Source of the DNA: Vicinamibacterales bacterium
Lineage (GTDB): Bacteria > Acidobacteriota > Vicinamibacteria > Vicinamibacterales > UBA2999
Direction: 5' to 3'
DNA length: 49,163 bases
NCBI GenBank assembly: GCA_030680175.1
Contig: JAUXWO010000022.1
Span: 1 to 49,163 of the forward strand
The position numbers were made by a program, and so were the translations under genes. This document shows positions 7,912 to 16,602 of this stretch, one piece after another. How positions within the stretch are numbered: position 1 is the first letter of the stretch; the number at the start of each line of letters is the position of its first letter. The notes beneath the pieces were generated by a model. It did not search any database, was not told where the DNA came from, and saw only the letters and a program-made list of their open reading frames with translations.

Positions 7912-8867
7912 GGCAGCGATCTTACGTCGAGACCTTCCGGCCCGCCTACGAGCATCGCGTCCGCATGACGCGCGCCGGCCGGCACCACCACATCGTCGGT
8001 GACGATGCAGCCGTCGAGCACGGCGCCGGGGCCGACGGTCACGCGGTCCCAGAGCACGGAGTCCGTGACGCGGGCGGTGGGATCGACGACGGTGTCCGCG
8101 CCTTGATCGAGCGCACAGGCCTCCCGCGCCGCGAAGGTGCGGACGGTCTCGAGGTAGTCGCGGGGCGTGCCGATGTCGAAGAAGGCGGCGTGGCTGCGGT
8201 ACACCTGCACCGCACCCGGCCGGGCCGCGATGAGCCGCGGGTAGAGCCAGCGCACCGACTCGCTCGGGGTGTCGTCCGGCGCATCCGCAAAGGCGGCGGC
8301 CTCGACGGCCTGGACGCCGATGAAGTGTCCCGGCGCCGGCCCCGCCAGCGGACCGGACGCGGCGCTGTCCGTGGCGCGCACGAACCCCGTCACCTGATCC
8401 GCGGCGTCCGCCTGCACGCCGCCGTAGCGTGCCGTATCCCCCGGCACGACGGCCATCGTCACGAGCGCCCGCCGCGCGACATGCTGTGCGGCCAGCGCGG
8501 CGAGGTCCACGTCCGTCAGCGTGTCGCCGTTCACGATCAGGAAGCGCGCGCGGTCGAGCAGGGGGAGGGCGCGCCGCGGTCCGCCGGCGGACCCGAGCAC
8601 GGGGTCCTCCCACGAATACCGCACCGCCAGCCCGAAGGCGCGGCCATCGCCCACGAGGCGTGTGATCGTCTCGGCCCGGTGATGCAGGTTGATGACGACG
8701 CGGCGGACGCCGGCCGCGTGGAGCCACCGGAGGGTGCGCTCGATGACCGTGCGGCCGGCGACGGGCAGGGCCGCCTTGGCGCGCACGCGGGAGAGGGGCT
8801 GCAGGCGCGTCGCGAGGCCCGCGGCGAGGACGAGGGCCGGCCAGTCGTGCAGCGCCGCGGGCGTCAC
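7908..8867 (-). CDS. murU: MurU-like sugar-1-phosphate nucleotidyltransferase with hexapeptide tail
   Basis: The N-terminal two thirds is a Rossmann-type nucleotidyltransferase: the signature ALVLAAGLATRLQPLS, the Lys-containing RAKAALPVAG loop, and FLIVNGDTLTDVDL with the metal-binding Asp. It would activate the sugar-1-phosphate made by the adjacent kinase to a UDP-sugar. At 319 residues it is about 100 residues longer than typical MurU. From about residue 250 it has hexapeptide-like repeats (VDPTARVTDSVLWDRVTVG) suggesting a left-handed beta-helix, as in other NDP-sugar synthases. GTG start, with 4-bp GTGA overlaps at both ends (with cyaB and amgK). The symbol rests on the gene pair, so the nucleotide and sugar specificity are uncertain. 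Confidence 0.68.
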   Translation of the reverse strand: MTPAALHDWPALVLAAGLATRLQPLSRVRAKAALPVAGRTVIERTLRWLHAAGVRRVVINLHHRAETITRLVGDGRAFGLAVRYSWEDPVLGSAGGPRRALPLLDRARFLIVNGDTLTDVDLAALAAQHVARRALVTMAVVPGDTARYGGVQADAADQVTGFVRATDSAASGPLAGPAPGHFIGVQAVEAAAFADAPDDTPSESVRWLYPRLIAARPGAVQVYRSHAAFFDIGTPRDYLETVRTFAAREACALDQGADTVVDPTARVTDSVLWDRVTVGPGAVLDGCIVTDDVVVPAGARHADAMLVGGPEGLDVRSLP

Positions 8868-9424
8868 GGCAGGCTGACGGCGAAGACCATGTCGTTGCCG
8901 GTCAGGCCGTGGGCGTCCCGCTGCTGCAGGAAGATCGCGCGATAGGAGTCGGTGATGTAGTCGGCGCGGGTGCAGCCAAGCGCCGCCGCCATCTCGTGGA
9001 TGCGGGCTTCGCCCCCCTCGATCTCGACGAAGGTGCCGACCGGCGTCTCGTCCACCGCGATCACGAGGTCCTCGGCCGCGAACTCCTCGCGGTACTTCTC
9101 GTAGCGGAACCAGACGTGGAGGCCGAGCTCGCGGAAGACCTGCAGCAACACTTCGCCGTCGGCGACGATCGTCTCCTTCTCCTCGCGGAGCTTCATCTCG
9201 GACGGCTGAACGGGGCCCTTGTAGGTGAGCAGGCTCTTCCCGCCCTCGGAGCGGATGCGCAGGACCGAGCGCTGGCGCCGCAGGCGTTCGTCGTCGGTGT
9301 CGAGGAGGCTGTCTTCCTGGAGGCGGCGGCCGCGCAGCGGCGTCGCGCCCGCGGCCAGCACCCGCCGGCGGGCCTCGTCGGGGCTCTCGAACCGCAGCTT
9401 GATCTCGCGCTCGAGCTTCGACAT
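8864..9424 (-). CDS. cyaB: CYTH-domain protein, CyaB-type (class IV adenylate cyclase-like)
   Basis: The 186-residue protein has the CYTH signature near its start (EREIKLRF) and the charged strands of the triphosphate tunnel (LRIRSEGGKSLLTYKGP, KLREEKET, FRYEKYREEF, VAVDETPVGTFVEIEG). CyaB-type members cyclise ATP, while related CYTH proteins hydrolyse thiamine triphosphate or inorganic triphosphate, so the activity is uncertain. It is the first gene of a three-gene operon with murU and amgK, joined by a GTGA overlap. The ATG lies about 15 nt from the edge of the GATC-dense repeat. Linkage to wall-sugar salvage genes is unexplained by known CYTH functions. Confidence 0.78.
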   Translation of the reverse strand: MSKLEREIKLRFESPDEARRRVLAAGATPLRGRRLQEDSLLDTDDERLRRQRSVLRIRSEGGKSLLTYKGPVQPSEMKLREEKETIVADGEVLLQVFRELGLHVWFRYEKYREEFAAEDLVIAVDETPVGTFVEIEGGEARIHEMAAALGCTRADYITDSYRAIFLQQRDAHGLTGNDMVFAVSLP

Positions 9425-9438
9425 ATGGAAAGACAGGA

Positions 9439-9605
9439 GTATCTGGCGATCTCGTGATGTGGTGACGTGGTGATGGATGTCTCGATCTTCCGATCGTCCA
9501 GAGCGCTTCGCGCGCGATCGATCTGCTGATCGGAAGATCGATCGAGAGATCGTGACCTCGCACATTCCATCGCGAGATCACGACCTCGCACGATCGCCAG
9601 ATTAT
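9439..9605. repeat. GATC-dense dyad-symmetric intergenic element, copy 2
   Basis: The 167-bp element fills the gap between htrA and cyaB and carries about 11 GATC sites. A perfect 13-bp inner inverted pair, CGATCTTCCGATC (9483-9495) and GATCGGAAGATCG (9528-9540), flanks a GCGCTTCGCGCGCG module. Its outer ends (TATCTGGCGATCTCGTGATG and a diverged complement) match those of copy 1 at 6627-6882. The two copies bracket the cyaB-murU-amgK operon exactly. Confidence 0.8.
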
Positions 9606-9608
9606 CGC

Positions 9609-11138
9609 TTATTCCTTCCGCACCGTCACGAACGTCTCCTGGCCACCCCGCAGGATGAGCAGGAACGCCGTGCTGCCGGAGGCGACGCGGTTGAGCTCGC
9701 GGCTGGCCTCGGCGGGCGAGGTCACCGGCACGCGGTTGACCTGCAGGATGACGTCGCCGCGCGCGATCGGCGCGCGGGCGGCCGGGCTGCCCGGCTCGAC
9801 GTCGGTCACCAGCACGCCCGCGGTGTCCGCCGGAATGCGCAGGCGGCGGGCGATGTCGGGCGAGAGCGCGCCGAGCGTGATACCGAAGCCGACGCCGGTC
9901 GTCTCCTGCGGTTCGGGCGCGGCCGAGGCCGTCGTGCTCTCGGCGTCGAGGTCGAGTTCGTCGACCGTGAGGTTCAGCGTGCGCTCCTGCTTGTTGCGCA
10001 GCACCTTGACCGGCACCGTGGTGCCCGGCTTGGTCCCGACCACCGTGCGGACCAGCTCGTCGCGGTTGCGGACGGGCTTGCTGTTGAACTCGAGGATGAT
10101 GTCGCCCGGCTCGAAGCCGGCGCGCGCGGCCGGCCCGCCCCGGGTCACCGTGGCGACCAGCGCGCCGCGCCGCTCGGTGAGGCCGAAGTCGGACACCGCG
10201 TCGAGCGGGATGTTCTGCACGCTCACGCCGATCACGCCGCGCGTGACCTTGCCCGTGCGCAGCTGCGGCAGCAGGTTGGCGACGACGTTGATGGGCACGG
10301 CGAAGCCGATGCCGATGTTGCCCTGCTGGCGCGGGTCCGTGTAGATGGCGGTGTTGATGCCGATGACCTCGCCGCGCACGTTCAGCAGCGGGCCGCCGGA
10401 GTTGCCGGGGTTGATGGCCGCATCCGTCTGCAGCACGTCCTGCGTGCGCCCGTCGGCCACGGGGAACGGCCGCTCGGTCGCCGAGATCACGCCGACGCTG
10501 ACGGTGTGGGCGAGGCCGAACGGGTTGCCGATGGCCATCACCCAGTCGCCGGGCAGCATCTGGTCGGAATCGCCGAACTTCACGGCGCTCAGCGCGCGGG
10601 CCGGCTTGTTGGTGAGGCGGATGAGCGCGCTGTCGCTCAGCGGATCGCGGCCGACGATCTCCGCGAGGTACGAGATCTCCGGATCCTCGCCGTAGAGCGA
10701 GACCTCGATCTTCGTCGCGCCTTCCACCACGTGGTTGTTCGTGAGGATGAAGCCGTCGGTGCTGATGAGGAACCCGGTGCCGGCCGACTGCGTGACCTGC
10801 GGGCGGCCCTGGCGGGGCTGCTGCGGCTGGCCGAAGAAGCGCTCGAACAAGTCGCCGCCCCCCTGGCCGCCGCCGAAGAACTCCGTCATCTCCTGCGAGC
10901 GCTGGCGCGACTCGGTCCGGATGTTCACGACCGACGGGCTCACCGTCGACGCGATCGTCCGGAACGTCGAGGCGTCAATCGGCCCGCCGAGCGGCGCGCT
11001 GTTGGTCGGCGGCACCTGCATCGTCTGCGCCGAGGAGGCCGGTGACAGGTCCAGGCGCGAGGCGATGACCATGCCCACGGCGAGCGAGGCCACCGAAATC
11101 AGCAGTGCATAGAAAAAGGTCGTCTTCCGGGTCGACAT
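9609..11138 (-). CDS. Periplasmic HtrA/Deg-family serine protease with two PDZ domains
   Basis: The 509-residue protein degrades or refolds damaged envelope proteins. An N-terminal signal anchor (FFYALLISVASLAVGMVIAS) exports it. The trypsin-like domain carries the triad His136 (TNNHVVEG), Asp169 (DPLSDSALI) and Ser247 (INPGNSGGPL). Two PDZ domains follow, one from about residue 290 (RGVIGVSVQ) and one from about residue 420. This is the DegP/DegQ arrangement. A Gln/Gly-rich LA-loop-like stretch (FFGGGQGGG) precedes the core. The ATG has GGAGGA about 4 nt upstream. It lies 17 bp after the M24 peptidase gene on the same strand, so one operon is likely. Confidence 0.92.
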   Translation of the reverse strand: MSTRKTTFFYALLISVASLAVGMVIASRLDLSPASSAQTMQVPPTNSAPLGGPIDASTFRTIASTVSPSVVNIRTESRQRSQEMTEFFGGGQGGGDLFERFFGQPQQPRQGRPQVTQSAGTGFLISTDGFILTNNHVVEGATKIEVSLYGEDPEISYLAEIVGRDPLSDSALIRLTNKPARALSAVKFGDSDQMLPGDWVMAIGNPFGLAHTVSVGVISATERPFPVADGRTQDVLQTDAAINPGNSGGPLLNVRGEVIGINTAIYTDPRQQGNIGIGFAVPINVVANLLPQLRTGKVTRGVIGVSVQNIPLDAVSDFGLTERRGALVATVTRGGPAARAGFEPGDIILEFNSKPVRNRDELVRTVVGTKPGTTVPVKVLRNKQERTLNLTVDELDLDAESTTASAAPEPQETTGVGFGITLGALSPDIARRLRIPADTAGVLVTDVEPGSPAARAPIARGDVILQVNRVPVTSPAEASRELNRVASGSTAFLLILRGGQETFVTVRKE

Positions 11139-11155
11139 GTCGTCCTCCACTCCCC

Positions 11156-12337
11156 TTACACGAGCGAAACAATCGCCTGCTGGCGGGGGCCGGTCACCTC
11201 GGGGCCCGCGGCCGTCCACGCCATGTCAATCTCGGTGCGCACGCCGAACGTGTCGAAGTACAGCCCCGGCTCGATCGTGAAGCCCGTGCCGGGGAGCAGG
11301 CGCCGGTCGTCGTGCGTCTCGTAGTCGTCGAGGTGCGCGCCGTTGCCGTGCACCTCCTCGCCGAGGCTGTGCCCGGTCCGGTGCAGCACGTGCGCTCCGT
11401 AGCCGGCCGCCTCGAGGACCCCGCGCGCCGCGCGGTCCACTTCGAAGCCGCGCAGGTCCCGTCCCGCCGCCGCCGCGTCCTCGACCAGGGCGATGGCCGC
11501 CTCGCGCGCGTCCCGCACCGCCTCGAAGGCCCGCGTCATCGCGGCCGGCACCGTGCGGCCCGTGAAGGCCACCCACGTGATGTCGGCGAAGACCGCGCCG
11601 GGCGCGTCGAGCTTGCCCCACAGGTCGATGAGCAGCAGCTCGTCGGGGCGGATGGCGCGCGTCTGCGCGGCCGTCGGCAGGTAGTGCGGGTTCCCCGCGT
11701 TCTCCTGCGCCGACACGTTCGGCGCCGAGTCGCTCACGAGGCCCTCGTCGGCGAACCACTGCGACATCAGCGCCTGGATCTCGAACTCCGTCGTGGGCAC
11801 GCCGTCGGCGATCCGCCGCGCCACCGTCTCGAACGTGCGGTCCTTGATCCGGTACAGCTTCGCGGCCGCCGCGTGATGCGTGGCGAACTGCGCCTCGCTC
11901 CACGACGCCTCGAACCGCTGCACGAGATCGCCTGAGGACACGATGTCCACGCCGCGCGCGCGGACCATCTCAATCGTGCCGGCGTCGACGCGCGACACGT
12001 ACGGGATGGCGCAGAGCGGCGAATATTCCATCGCCACGCGCCGCAGGCCGCCAAGGAGCGTCGTCAGCCCCGTATCGAGCGCGGCCCGGCCCGCGTAGAC
12101 GGCCGTGGTCCCCGGCAGGTGATCGAGGTTGTGCCGCTCGATCGCGTGCACCAGCGCGACGGGGTCGCCGGTGGCGGGAATCAGGTAGTACCAGCGGCGC
12201 GTCGTCATGTGGCCGCCGCCGCCGAGCCCGGCGAGCCGCTGGGCAACGGGGTTCGAGCCGTGGAAGTCGTACAGGAGCCACCCGTCGAGGCCTTCCGCGC
12301 GAAGCGCCGACTGCACGGCGCCGATATCCAACGGCAT
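11156..12337 (-). CDS. M24-family metallopeptidase, Xaa-Pro aminopeptidase type
   Basis: The 393-residue protein has a creatinase-like N-terminal domain (DGWLLYDFHGSNPVAQRLAG) and a pita-bread catalytic domain. The dinuclear metal ligands are recognisable: Asp in LLIDLWGKL, Asp in VFADITW, His in HRTGHSLGEEVHG, Glu in FTIEPGLYF and Glu in RTEIDMAW. Such enzymes remove N-terminal residues preceding proline; dipeptidase activity is a possible alternative. There is no signal peptide, so it is probably cytoplasmic. A TATACT hexamer at 12347-12352 is placed so that the transcript would start only a few nt before the ATG. It is divergent from the M14 gene and followed closely by htrA. Confidence 0.88.
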   Translation of the reverse strand: MPLDIGAVQSALRAEGLDGWLLYDFHGSNPVAQRLAGLGGGGHMTTRRWYYLIPATGDPVALVHAIERHNLDHLPGTTAVYAGRAALDTGLTTLLGGLRRVAMEYSPLCAIPYVSRVDAGTIEMVRARGVDIVSSGDLVQRFEASWSEAQFATHHAAAAKLYRIKDRTFETVARRIADGVPTTEFEIQALMSQWFADEGLVSDSAPNVSAQENAGNPHYLPTAAQTRAIRPDELLLIDLWGKLDAPGAVFADITWVAFTGRTVPAAMTRAFEAVRDAREAAIALVEDAAAAGRDLRGFEVDRAARGVLEAAGYGAHVLHRTGHSLGEEVHGNGAHLDDYETHDDRRLLPGTGFTIEPGLYFDTFGVRTEIDMAWTAAGPEVTGPRQQAIVSLV

Positions 12338-12459
12338 ATTTCTCCGAGTATAGCCGGTTTGACACGCGGGTCTCCGGCTGCAATAGTTTGACGCATCCAC
12401 CCGCCCGAAAGTCTTGCTGGCCGGCGCGCGGCGGCGCGATCGCCGGTCCGGAGTGTGTC

Positions 12460-14379
12460 ATGCCGACTCCAGCCCCGCGCCCCTTCATCCACCGCTTTCC
12501 GTCCGTGATCACCCTGGCGGTGGCGTCGCTGCTTGTATGGACGCACGGAGGCGACGCGCGGTTCGCCGGGGCCCAGCAGCCGGGCGCCGTGACGGGCGGG
12601 ACGCAGACGATGTACCGGGTGGGGGGCGGGCACCGGGACGGCCCGTCGGCGTTCCCGAAGGTCGAGTACGCCCAGGTGAAGCCCCTCAAGGACGGCGAAC
12701 TCGACTTCCAGCACTACCACACGTTCGAGGAGTCGACGGCGCTGCTCCGGATGTGGGCGGACCGGTATCCGGAGATCGTCGAGCTGTACTCGGTCGGCCA
12801 GTCGCTCGAGGGGCGCGACATCTGGCAGATCACCATCACCAACAAGAAGACGGGGCCGCACACCGACAAGCCGGCGTTCTTCATGGAAGGCGGGCGCCAC
12901 GCCGGCGAGATCAGCGGCATCGAGGCGACGCTGTACTTCATCAACGAAGTATTGAGCGGCTACGGGAAGGATCCCGCGCTCACGCGGCTGGTGGACACCA
13001 AGACCATCTACGCGCGCCCCAACCAGAACCCCGACGGCAGCTCGCTCTACCACTACACGGCGCAGACGCTGCGCAGCAACGTGCGGCCCGTGGACAACGA
13101 CAACGACGGCCTCTTCGACGAGGATCCGGGCGAGGACCTCGACAACGACGGGTTCCTGCGGCAGATGCGCCAGCACGTGGGCGCCGGCAAGGGCACGTTC
13201 GTGATCGATGATCGCGATCCGAAGGGCCGGGCGATGCGCCGCGTGGGTCCGAACAAGGGCGACTACGAGGTGTACTCGGAAGGGATCGACAACGACGGCG
13301 ACGGCCGCTACAACGAGGACGGCGTCGGCGGGCTCGACCTGCACCGCAACTACCCGATGAACTGGCGGCCGATGAGCGAGGCCACCGGCCGCGGCTACAC
13401 ACAGGCGGGTGCCGGCGCGTATCCGCTCTCGGAGCCCGAGACGCGCCTCGTGTTCGACTTCCTGATCCGGCACACGAACGTCGCGATCGCGCAGTCGCTC
13501 GACACGGCGGTGCCGATGATCCTGCGGCCGCCGTCGACGAGCAAGAGCGAGGAGTCGATGTTCCCCGAGGACCGCGCGCTCTACGAGAAGTTCGACGCCG
13601 AGGGGCTGAAGTTCACCAACTACCCGTGGGCGGGCGACGTGTACAACGTCTACGCGACGCGCGGCGGCCCGAACCCCGAGACGGGCGCGCTGCCGCAGCC
13701 GACGCCGCTCTTCGGCCACGGCCCCGACTTCGGCTACTTCTACTTCGGCTCGATCTGGTACGGCAACGAGATTTGGAACGGCGGCCGCTTCGAGGACTAC
13801 AACAAGGACGGCCGCTTCGAGGAGTGGGAGCTGTACCGCTGGCACGACGAGCACCGTGCCGGCAAGCCCGACTACATGCCCTGGACGAAGTTCCAGCACC
13901 CGCAGCTCGGCGCGATCGAGATCGGCGGCTTCAACCCGAAGTTCTACGGGCAGAACTCCCCGCCGGATCTGCTCGAGGAGTGGGCGGGCAACGAGGCGCG
14001 CTTCAATCTCTACCTCGCGCAACAGTTGCCGCAGGTGCGGATCGTCTCGGCCGGCGTGAAGGGCGCCGGCGCCGATGGCGAGTACGACATCGAGATGACG
14101 GTGACCAATGAGGGCGGCATCCCCACGGCGCTCGAGCAGGCCAAGCGCGTGAAGATCGTGCGGCCCGACACGGCGCGCCTCACGCTCGGCGACGGCATGG
14201 CGCTGGTGAAGGTCGGCGACACCCCGGGGCCGCCGACGCTCGACATCGAGCTCGACTGGCTCAACCCCGGCGAGCAGAAGACCGCACGCTGGCGCGTGAA
14301 GGGGAAGGGCGCCGTCGACGTGGCGATTCTATCGACCCGTGGCGGTGTGGACCGCCGTACGGGCCTGGCGCTCAAGTAG
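12460..14379 (+). CDS. Secreted M14 zinc carboxypeptidase with calcium-binding-type insert
   Basis: The 639-residue product has a signal peptide-like start (VITLAVASLLVWTHGG). The M14 domain shows GRHAGE (zinc ligands His147 and Glu150) and ARPNQNPDG. Between the metal site and LDLHRNYP are two Asp/Asn-rich segments, DNDNDGLFDEDPGEDLDNDG (from residue 212) and DNDGDGRYNEDG. They resemble calcium-binding dockerin or thrombospondin type 3 loops. A beta-rich C-terminal domain, perhaps CARDB-like (DGEYDIEMTVTNEGG), completes it. The ATG was chosen because the hydrophobic export signal follows it; a TTG 72 bp upstream is in frame. It probably digests extracellular peptides. The metal-loop insert suggests calcium-dependent stability. 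Confidence 0.87.
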   Translation: MPTPAPRPFIHRFPSVITLAVASLLVWTHGGDARFAGAQQPGAVTGGTQTMYRVGGGHRDGPSAFPKVEYAQVKPLKDGELDFQHYHTFEESTALLRMWADRYPEIVELYSVGQSLEGRDIWQITITNKKTGPHTDKPAFFMEGGRHAGEISGIEATLYFINEVLSGYGKDPALTRLVDTKTIYARPNQNPDGSSLYHYTAQTLRSNVRPVDNDNDGLFDEDPGEDLDNDGFLRQMRQHVGAGKGTFVIDDRDPKGRAMRRVGPNKGDYEVYSEGIDNDGDGRYNEDGVGGLDLHRNYPMNWRPMSEATGRGYTQAGAGAYPLSEPETRLVFDFLIRHTNVAIAQSLDTAVPMILRPPSTSKSEESMFPEDRALYEKFDAEGLKFTNYPWAGDVYNVYATRGGPNPETGALPQPTPLFGHGPDFGYFYFGSIWYGNEIWNGGRFEDYNKDGRFEEWELYRWHDEHRAGKPDYMPWTKFQHPQLGAIEIGGFNPKFYGQNSPPDLLEEWAGNEARFNLYLAQQLPQVRIVSAGVKGAGADGEYDIEMTVTNEGGIPTALEQAKRVKIVRPDTARLTLGDGMALVKVGDTPGPPTLDIELDWLNPGEQKTARWRVKGKGAVDVAILSTRGGVDRRTGLALK

Positions 14380-14384
14380 CGACC

Positions 14385-14416
14385 GCCGCCCGGCAGCCGG
14401 CGGGAGGCCGGGCGGC
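14385..14416 (+). terminator. GC hairpin after the M14 gene
   Basis: A perfect 10-bp stem, GCCGCCCGGC (14385-14394) with GCCGGGCGGC (14407-14416), has a 12-nt loop and begins 6 nt after the M14 stop. No T run follows, so termination would be weak or factor-assisted. Confidence 0.4.
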
Positions 14417-14430
14417 GCCTGTGCGCGTCT

Positions 14431-14436
14431 TATAAT
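14431..14436 (+). promoter_or_regulatory. Consensus -10 box (TATAAT) before the VWFA gene
   Basis: A perfect TATAAT hexamer stands in otherwise GC-rich sequence, 43 bp before the ATG of the VWFA-domain gene. No recognisable -35 box lies 16-18 bp upstream, where the M14 hairpin sits. A small CCGCC/GGCGG hairpin (14443-14456) falls in the predicted leader. Confidence 0.45.
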
Positions 14437-14478
14437 GGAGGACCGCCCCCCGGCGGCCTTTCCGTGGTGAGACGAACG

Positions 14479-16581
14479 ATGAACCGAACCGTTGCGCCCC
14501 TGCTGCTGACGCTGGTGGCGCTCGCGGCCGTGGCGCCCCTCCGTGGACAGGGACAGCCCGCCGCCGAGGCGCCGCAGCCGCCCGTCACGTTCCGCGCCGA
14601 GGTCAACTACGTCGAGGTCGACGCCCGCGTCTTCGATGCGCAGGGCCAGTTCGTGGCCGGCCTCTCCGAGGGCGATTTCGAGGTGCTCGAGGACGGCAAG
14701 CCGCAGAAGGTCACCGTCTTCTCGCTCGTCAACATCCCGGTCGAGCGCGCCGAGCGGCCCCTCTTCGCCGCCGCCCCCATCGAGCCGGACGTCCAGAGCA
14801 ACACGCGCGGCTACGACGGCCGCGTCTACCTCATCGTCCTCGACGACCTGCACACCCATCCGCTGCGGACCGTCCGCGTGCGCCAGGCGGCGCGCGAGTT
14901 CATCGAGCGGTTCGTCGGCGCCAACGACGTGGCGGCCGTCGTCCACACCAGCGGGCGCGGCGACGCGGGGCAGGAGTTCACCTCCAACCCGCGGCTGCTG
15001 CTCGCCGCCGTGGACAAGTTCTCGGGGCGCAAGCTCCGCTCCGCGACGCTCGAGCGGCTCGACATGGAGTACATGACGCGCAACCAGCGGCAGCAGGGCG
15101 AGCGCGTCGACGACCCGGCGTCGTTCGAGCGCGGGCACCAGGCGCGGAGCGCGCTCCAGACGGTCAAGAACCTTGCCGACTTCATGGCGGGGGTGCGCGG
15201 CCGGCGCAAGGCGATGGTCCTCTTCAGCGAGGGCATCGACTACGACATCACCGATCCGTTCACCAACCAGGACGCGACGATGATCATGGATGCGACGCGG
15301 GACGTCATCGCGGCGGCCACGCGCGCCAACGTCGCGATCTACGGGGTCGATGCCCGGGGCCTCGCCTCCGCCGGTGACGAGTCGATCACGGTGGGGGCGT
15401 TCCCCGACGATCGGTCGCTCGGCATCGACAGTTCGTCCCTGCAGAACGAGGTGCGGCTCGGGCAGGACAGCCTGCGCGTCCTCTCCGACGAGACCGGCGG
15501 CTTCGCCGTCGTCAACCAGAACGACCTGCGCAGCGCGTTCCGCCGGCTCGTCGACGACAACAGCTCGTACTACGTGCTGGGCTACTACCCGGCCAACGAC
15601 CGGCGCGACGGCCGGTTCCGGCGCATCGACGTGCGGGTGGCCCGGCCGGGGATGACCGTGCGCGCGCGCCGCGGCTACGTGGCGCCGCGGGGCCGCGCGC
15701 CGGCCGACACCCGCATGACGCTGCCCGGCGGCGCGCCCTCGGAGCTGCGCGACGCGATGAGCAGCCCGATCCCCGTGTCGAGCCTGCCGGTCTCGGTGAA
15801 CGCGGTCGCCTTCAAGGGCCCGCGCCCGAACGCCGTCATCGCCCTGTCGATTCTTCTCGACGGACGCGACCTGGCGCTCGTCGAGAAGAACGGGGTGCTG
15901 GTCAACGACATCGATGTCGTGGCGACGGCCGTGAACTACCAGGGCAAGATGTTCCCGGGCGACCGGAGCACCGTGAACCTCCAGCTCAAGCCCGACACGG
16001 CGGCGCGCGTCCGGGCGGCCGGCTTCCGCGTGCTGACGCAGATCGCGCTGCCGCCGGGGCGCTACCAGCTGCGCGTGGCCGCCAGCGAAGCCAACGGCAA
16101 GCGCGCCGGGTCGGTCCTCTACGACCTCGACGTGCCGGATTTCGACCGCGAGCGCTTCTCGATGAGCGGCCTGGCGATCACGTCGATCTCGAGCAGCGTC
16201 GCGCCGAGTGCACGGCAGAACTACCCGCTGAACGACCTCCTGCCGGGGCCGCTCTCGACGCTGCGCGAGTTTCCGGTCGGCGACGAACTGGCGATCTTCA
16301 CCGAGGTCTACGACAACACCGCCGCCACGCCGCACAAGGTCGACATCAGCGCCGTGCTGAAGGCCGACGCGGGTCCGACGGTGTTCCAGACGAGCGAGGA
16401 GCGCGACAGCTCGGAGTTGCAGGGCCGCGCCGGCGGCTACGGGTTCGCGGCGCGCATTCCCCTCGGGGACGTGGCGCCGGGCCTCTATCTGCTGCGCGTC
16501 GAGGCCGCCTCGCGCGTGGGCAACCAACCGCCCGTCGCGCGGGAAGTGCTGTTCCGCGTCGTGCCGCGGCCGGCGCCGTAA
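14479..16581 (+). CDS. Secreted VWFA-domain protein, acidobacterial type
   Basis: The 700-residue protein has a signal peptide (PLLLTLVALAAVAPLRGQ) and the FRAEVNYVEVDARVFDAQG opening of the VWFA-related family expanded in Acidobacteria. The metal-site strand reads YLIVLDDLHTHPL, so the canonical DxSxS motif is replaced by DDLHT. This may alter cation binding, or may be usual for the family. Later parts include the VWA core end (YYVLGYYPANDRRDGRFRRI) and two beta-rich segments with no recognised motif. Function is unknown, presumably protein-protein contacts in the envelope. The ATG was chosen over two GTG codons upstream because it starts the signal peptide. The PrcB-like gene follows after 21 bp. 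Confidence 0.82.
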   Translation: MNRTVAPLLLTLVALAAVAPLRGQGQPAAEAPQPPVTFRAEVNYVEVDARVFDAQGQFVAGLSEGDFEVLEDGKPQKVTVFSLVNIPVERAERPLFAAAPIEPDVQSNTRGYDGRVYLIVLDDLHTHPLRTVRVRQAAREFIERFVGANDVAAVVHTSGRGDAGQEFTSNPRLLLAAVDKFSGRKLRSATLERLDMEYMTRNQRQQGERVDDPASFERGHQARSALQTVKNLADFMAGVRGRRKAMVLFSEGIDYDITDPFTNQDATMIMDATRDVIAAATRANVAIYGVDARGLASAGDESITVGAFPDDRSLGIDSSSLQNEVRLGQDSLRVLSDETGGFAVVNQNDLRSAFRRLVDDNSSYYVLGYYPANDRRDGRFRRIDVRVARPGMTVRARRGYVAPRGRAPADTRMTLPGGAPSELRDAMSSPIPVSSLPVSVNAVAFKGPRPNAVIALSILLDGRDLALVEKNGVLVNDIDVVATAVNYQGKMFPGDRSTVNLQLKPDTAARVRAAGFRVLTQIALPPGRYQLRVAASEANGKRAGSVLYDLDVPDFDRERFSMSGLAITSISSSVAPSARQNYPLNDLLPGPLSTLREFPVGDELAIFTEVYDNTAATPHKVDISAVLKADAGPTVFQTSEERDSSELQGRAGGYGFAARIPLGDVAPGLYLLRVEAASRVGNQPPVAREVLFRVVPRPAP

Positions 16582-16602
16582 GACGGCACGAAGGAGGCGG
16601 GT

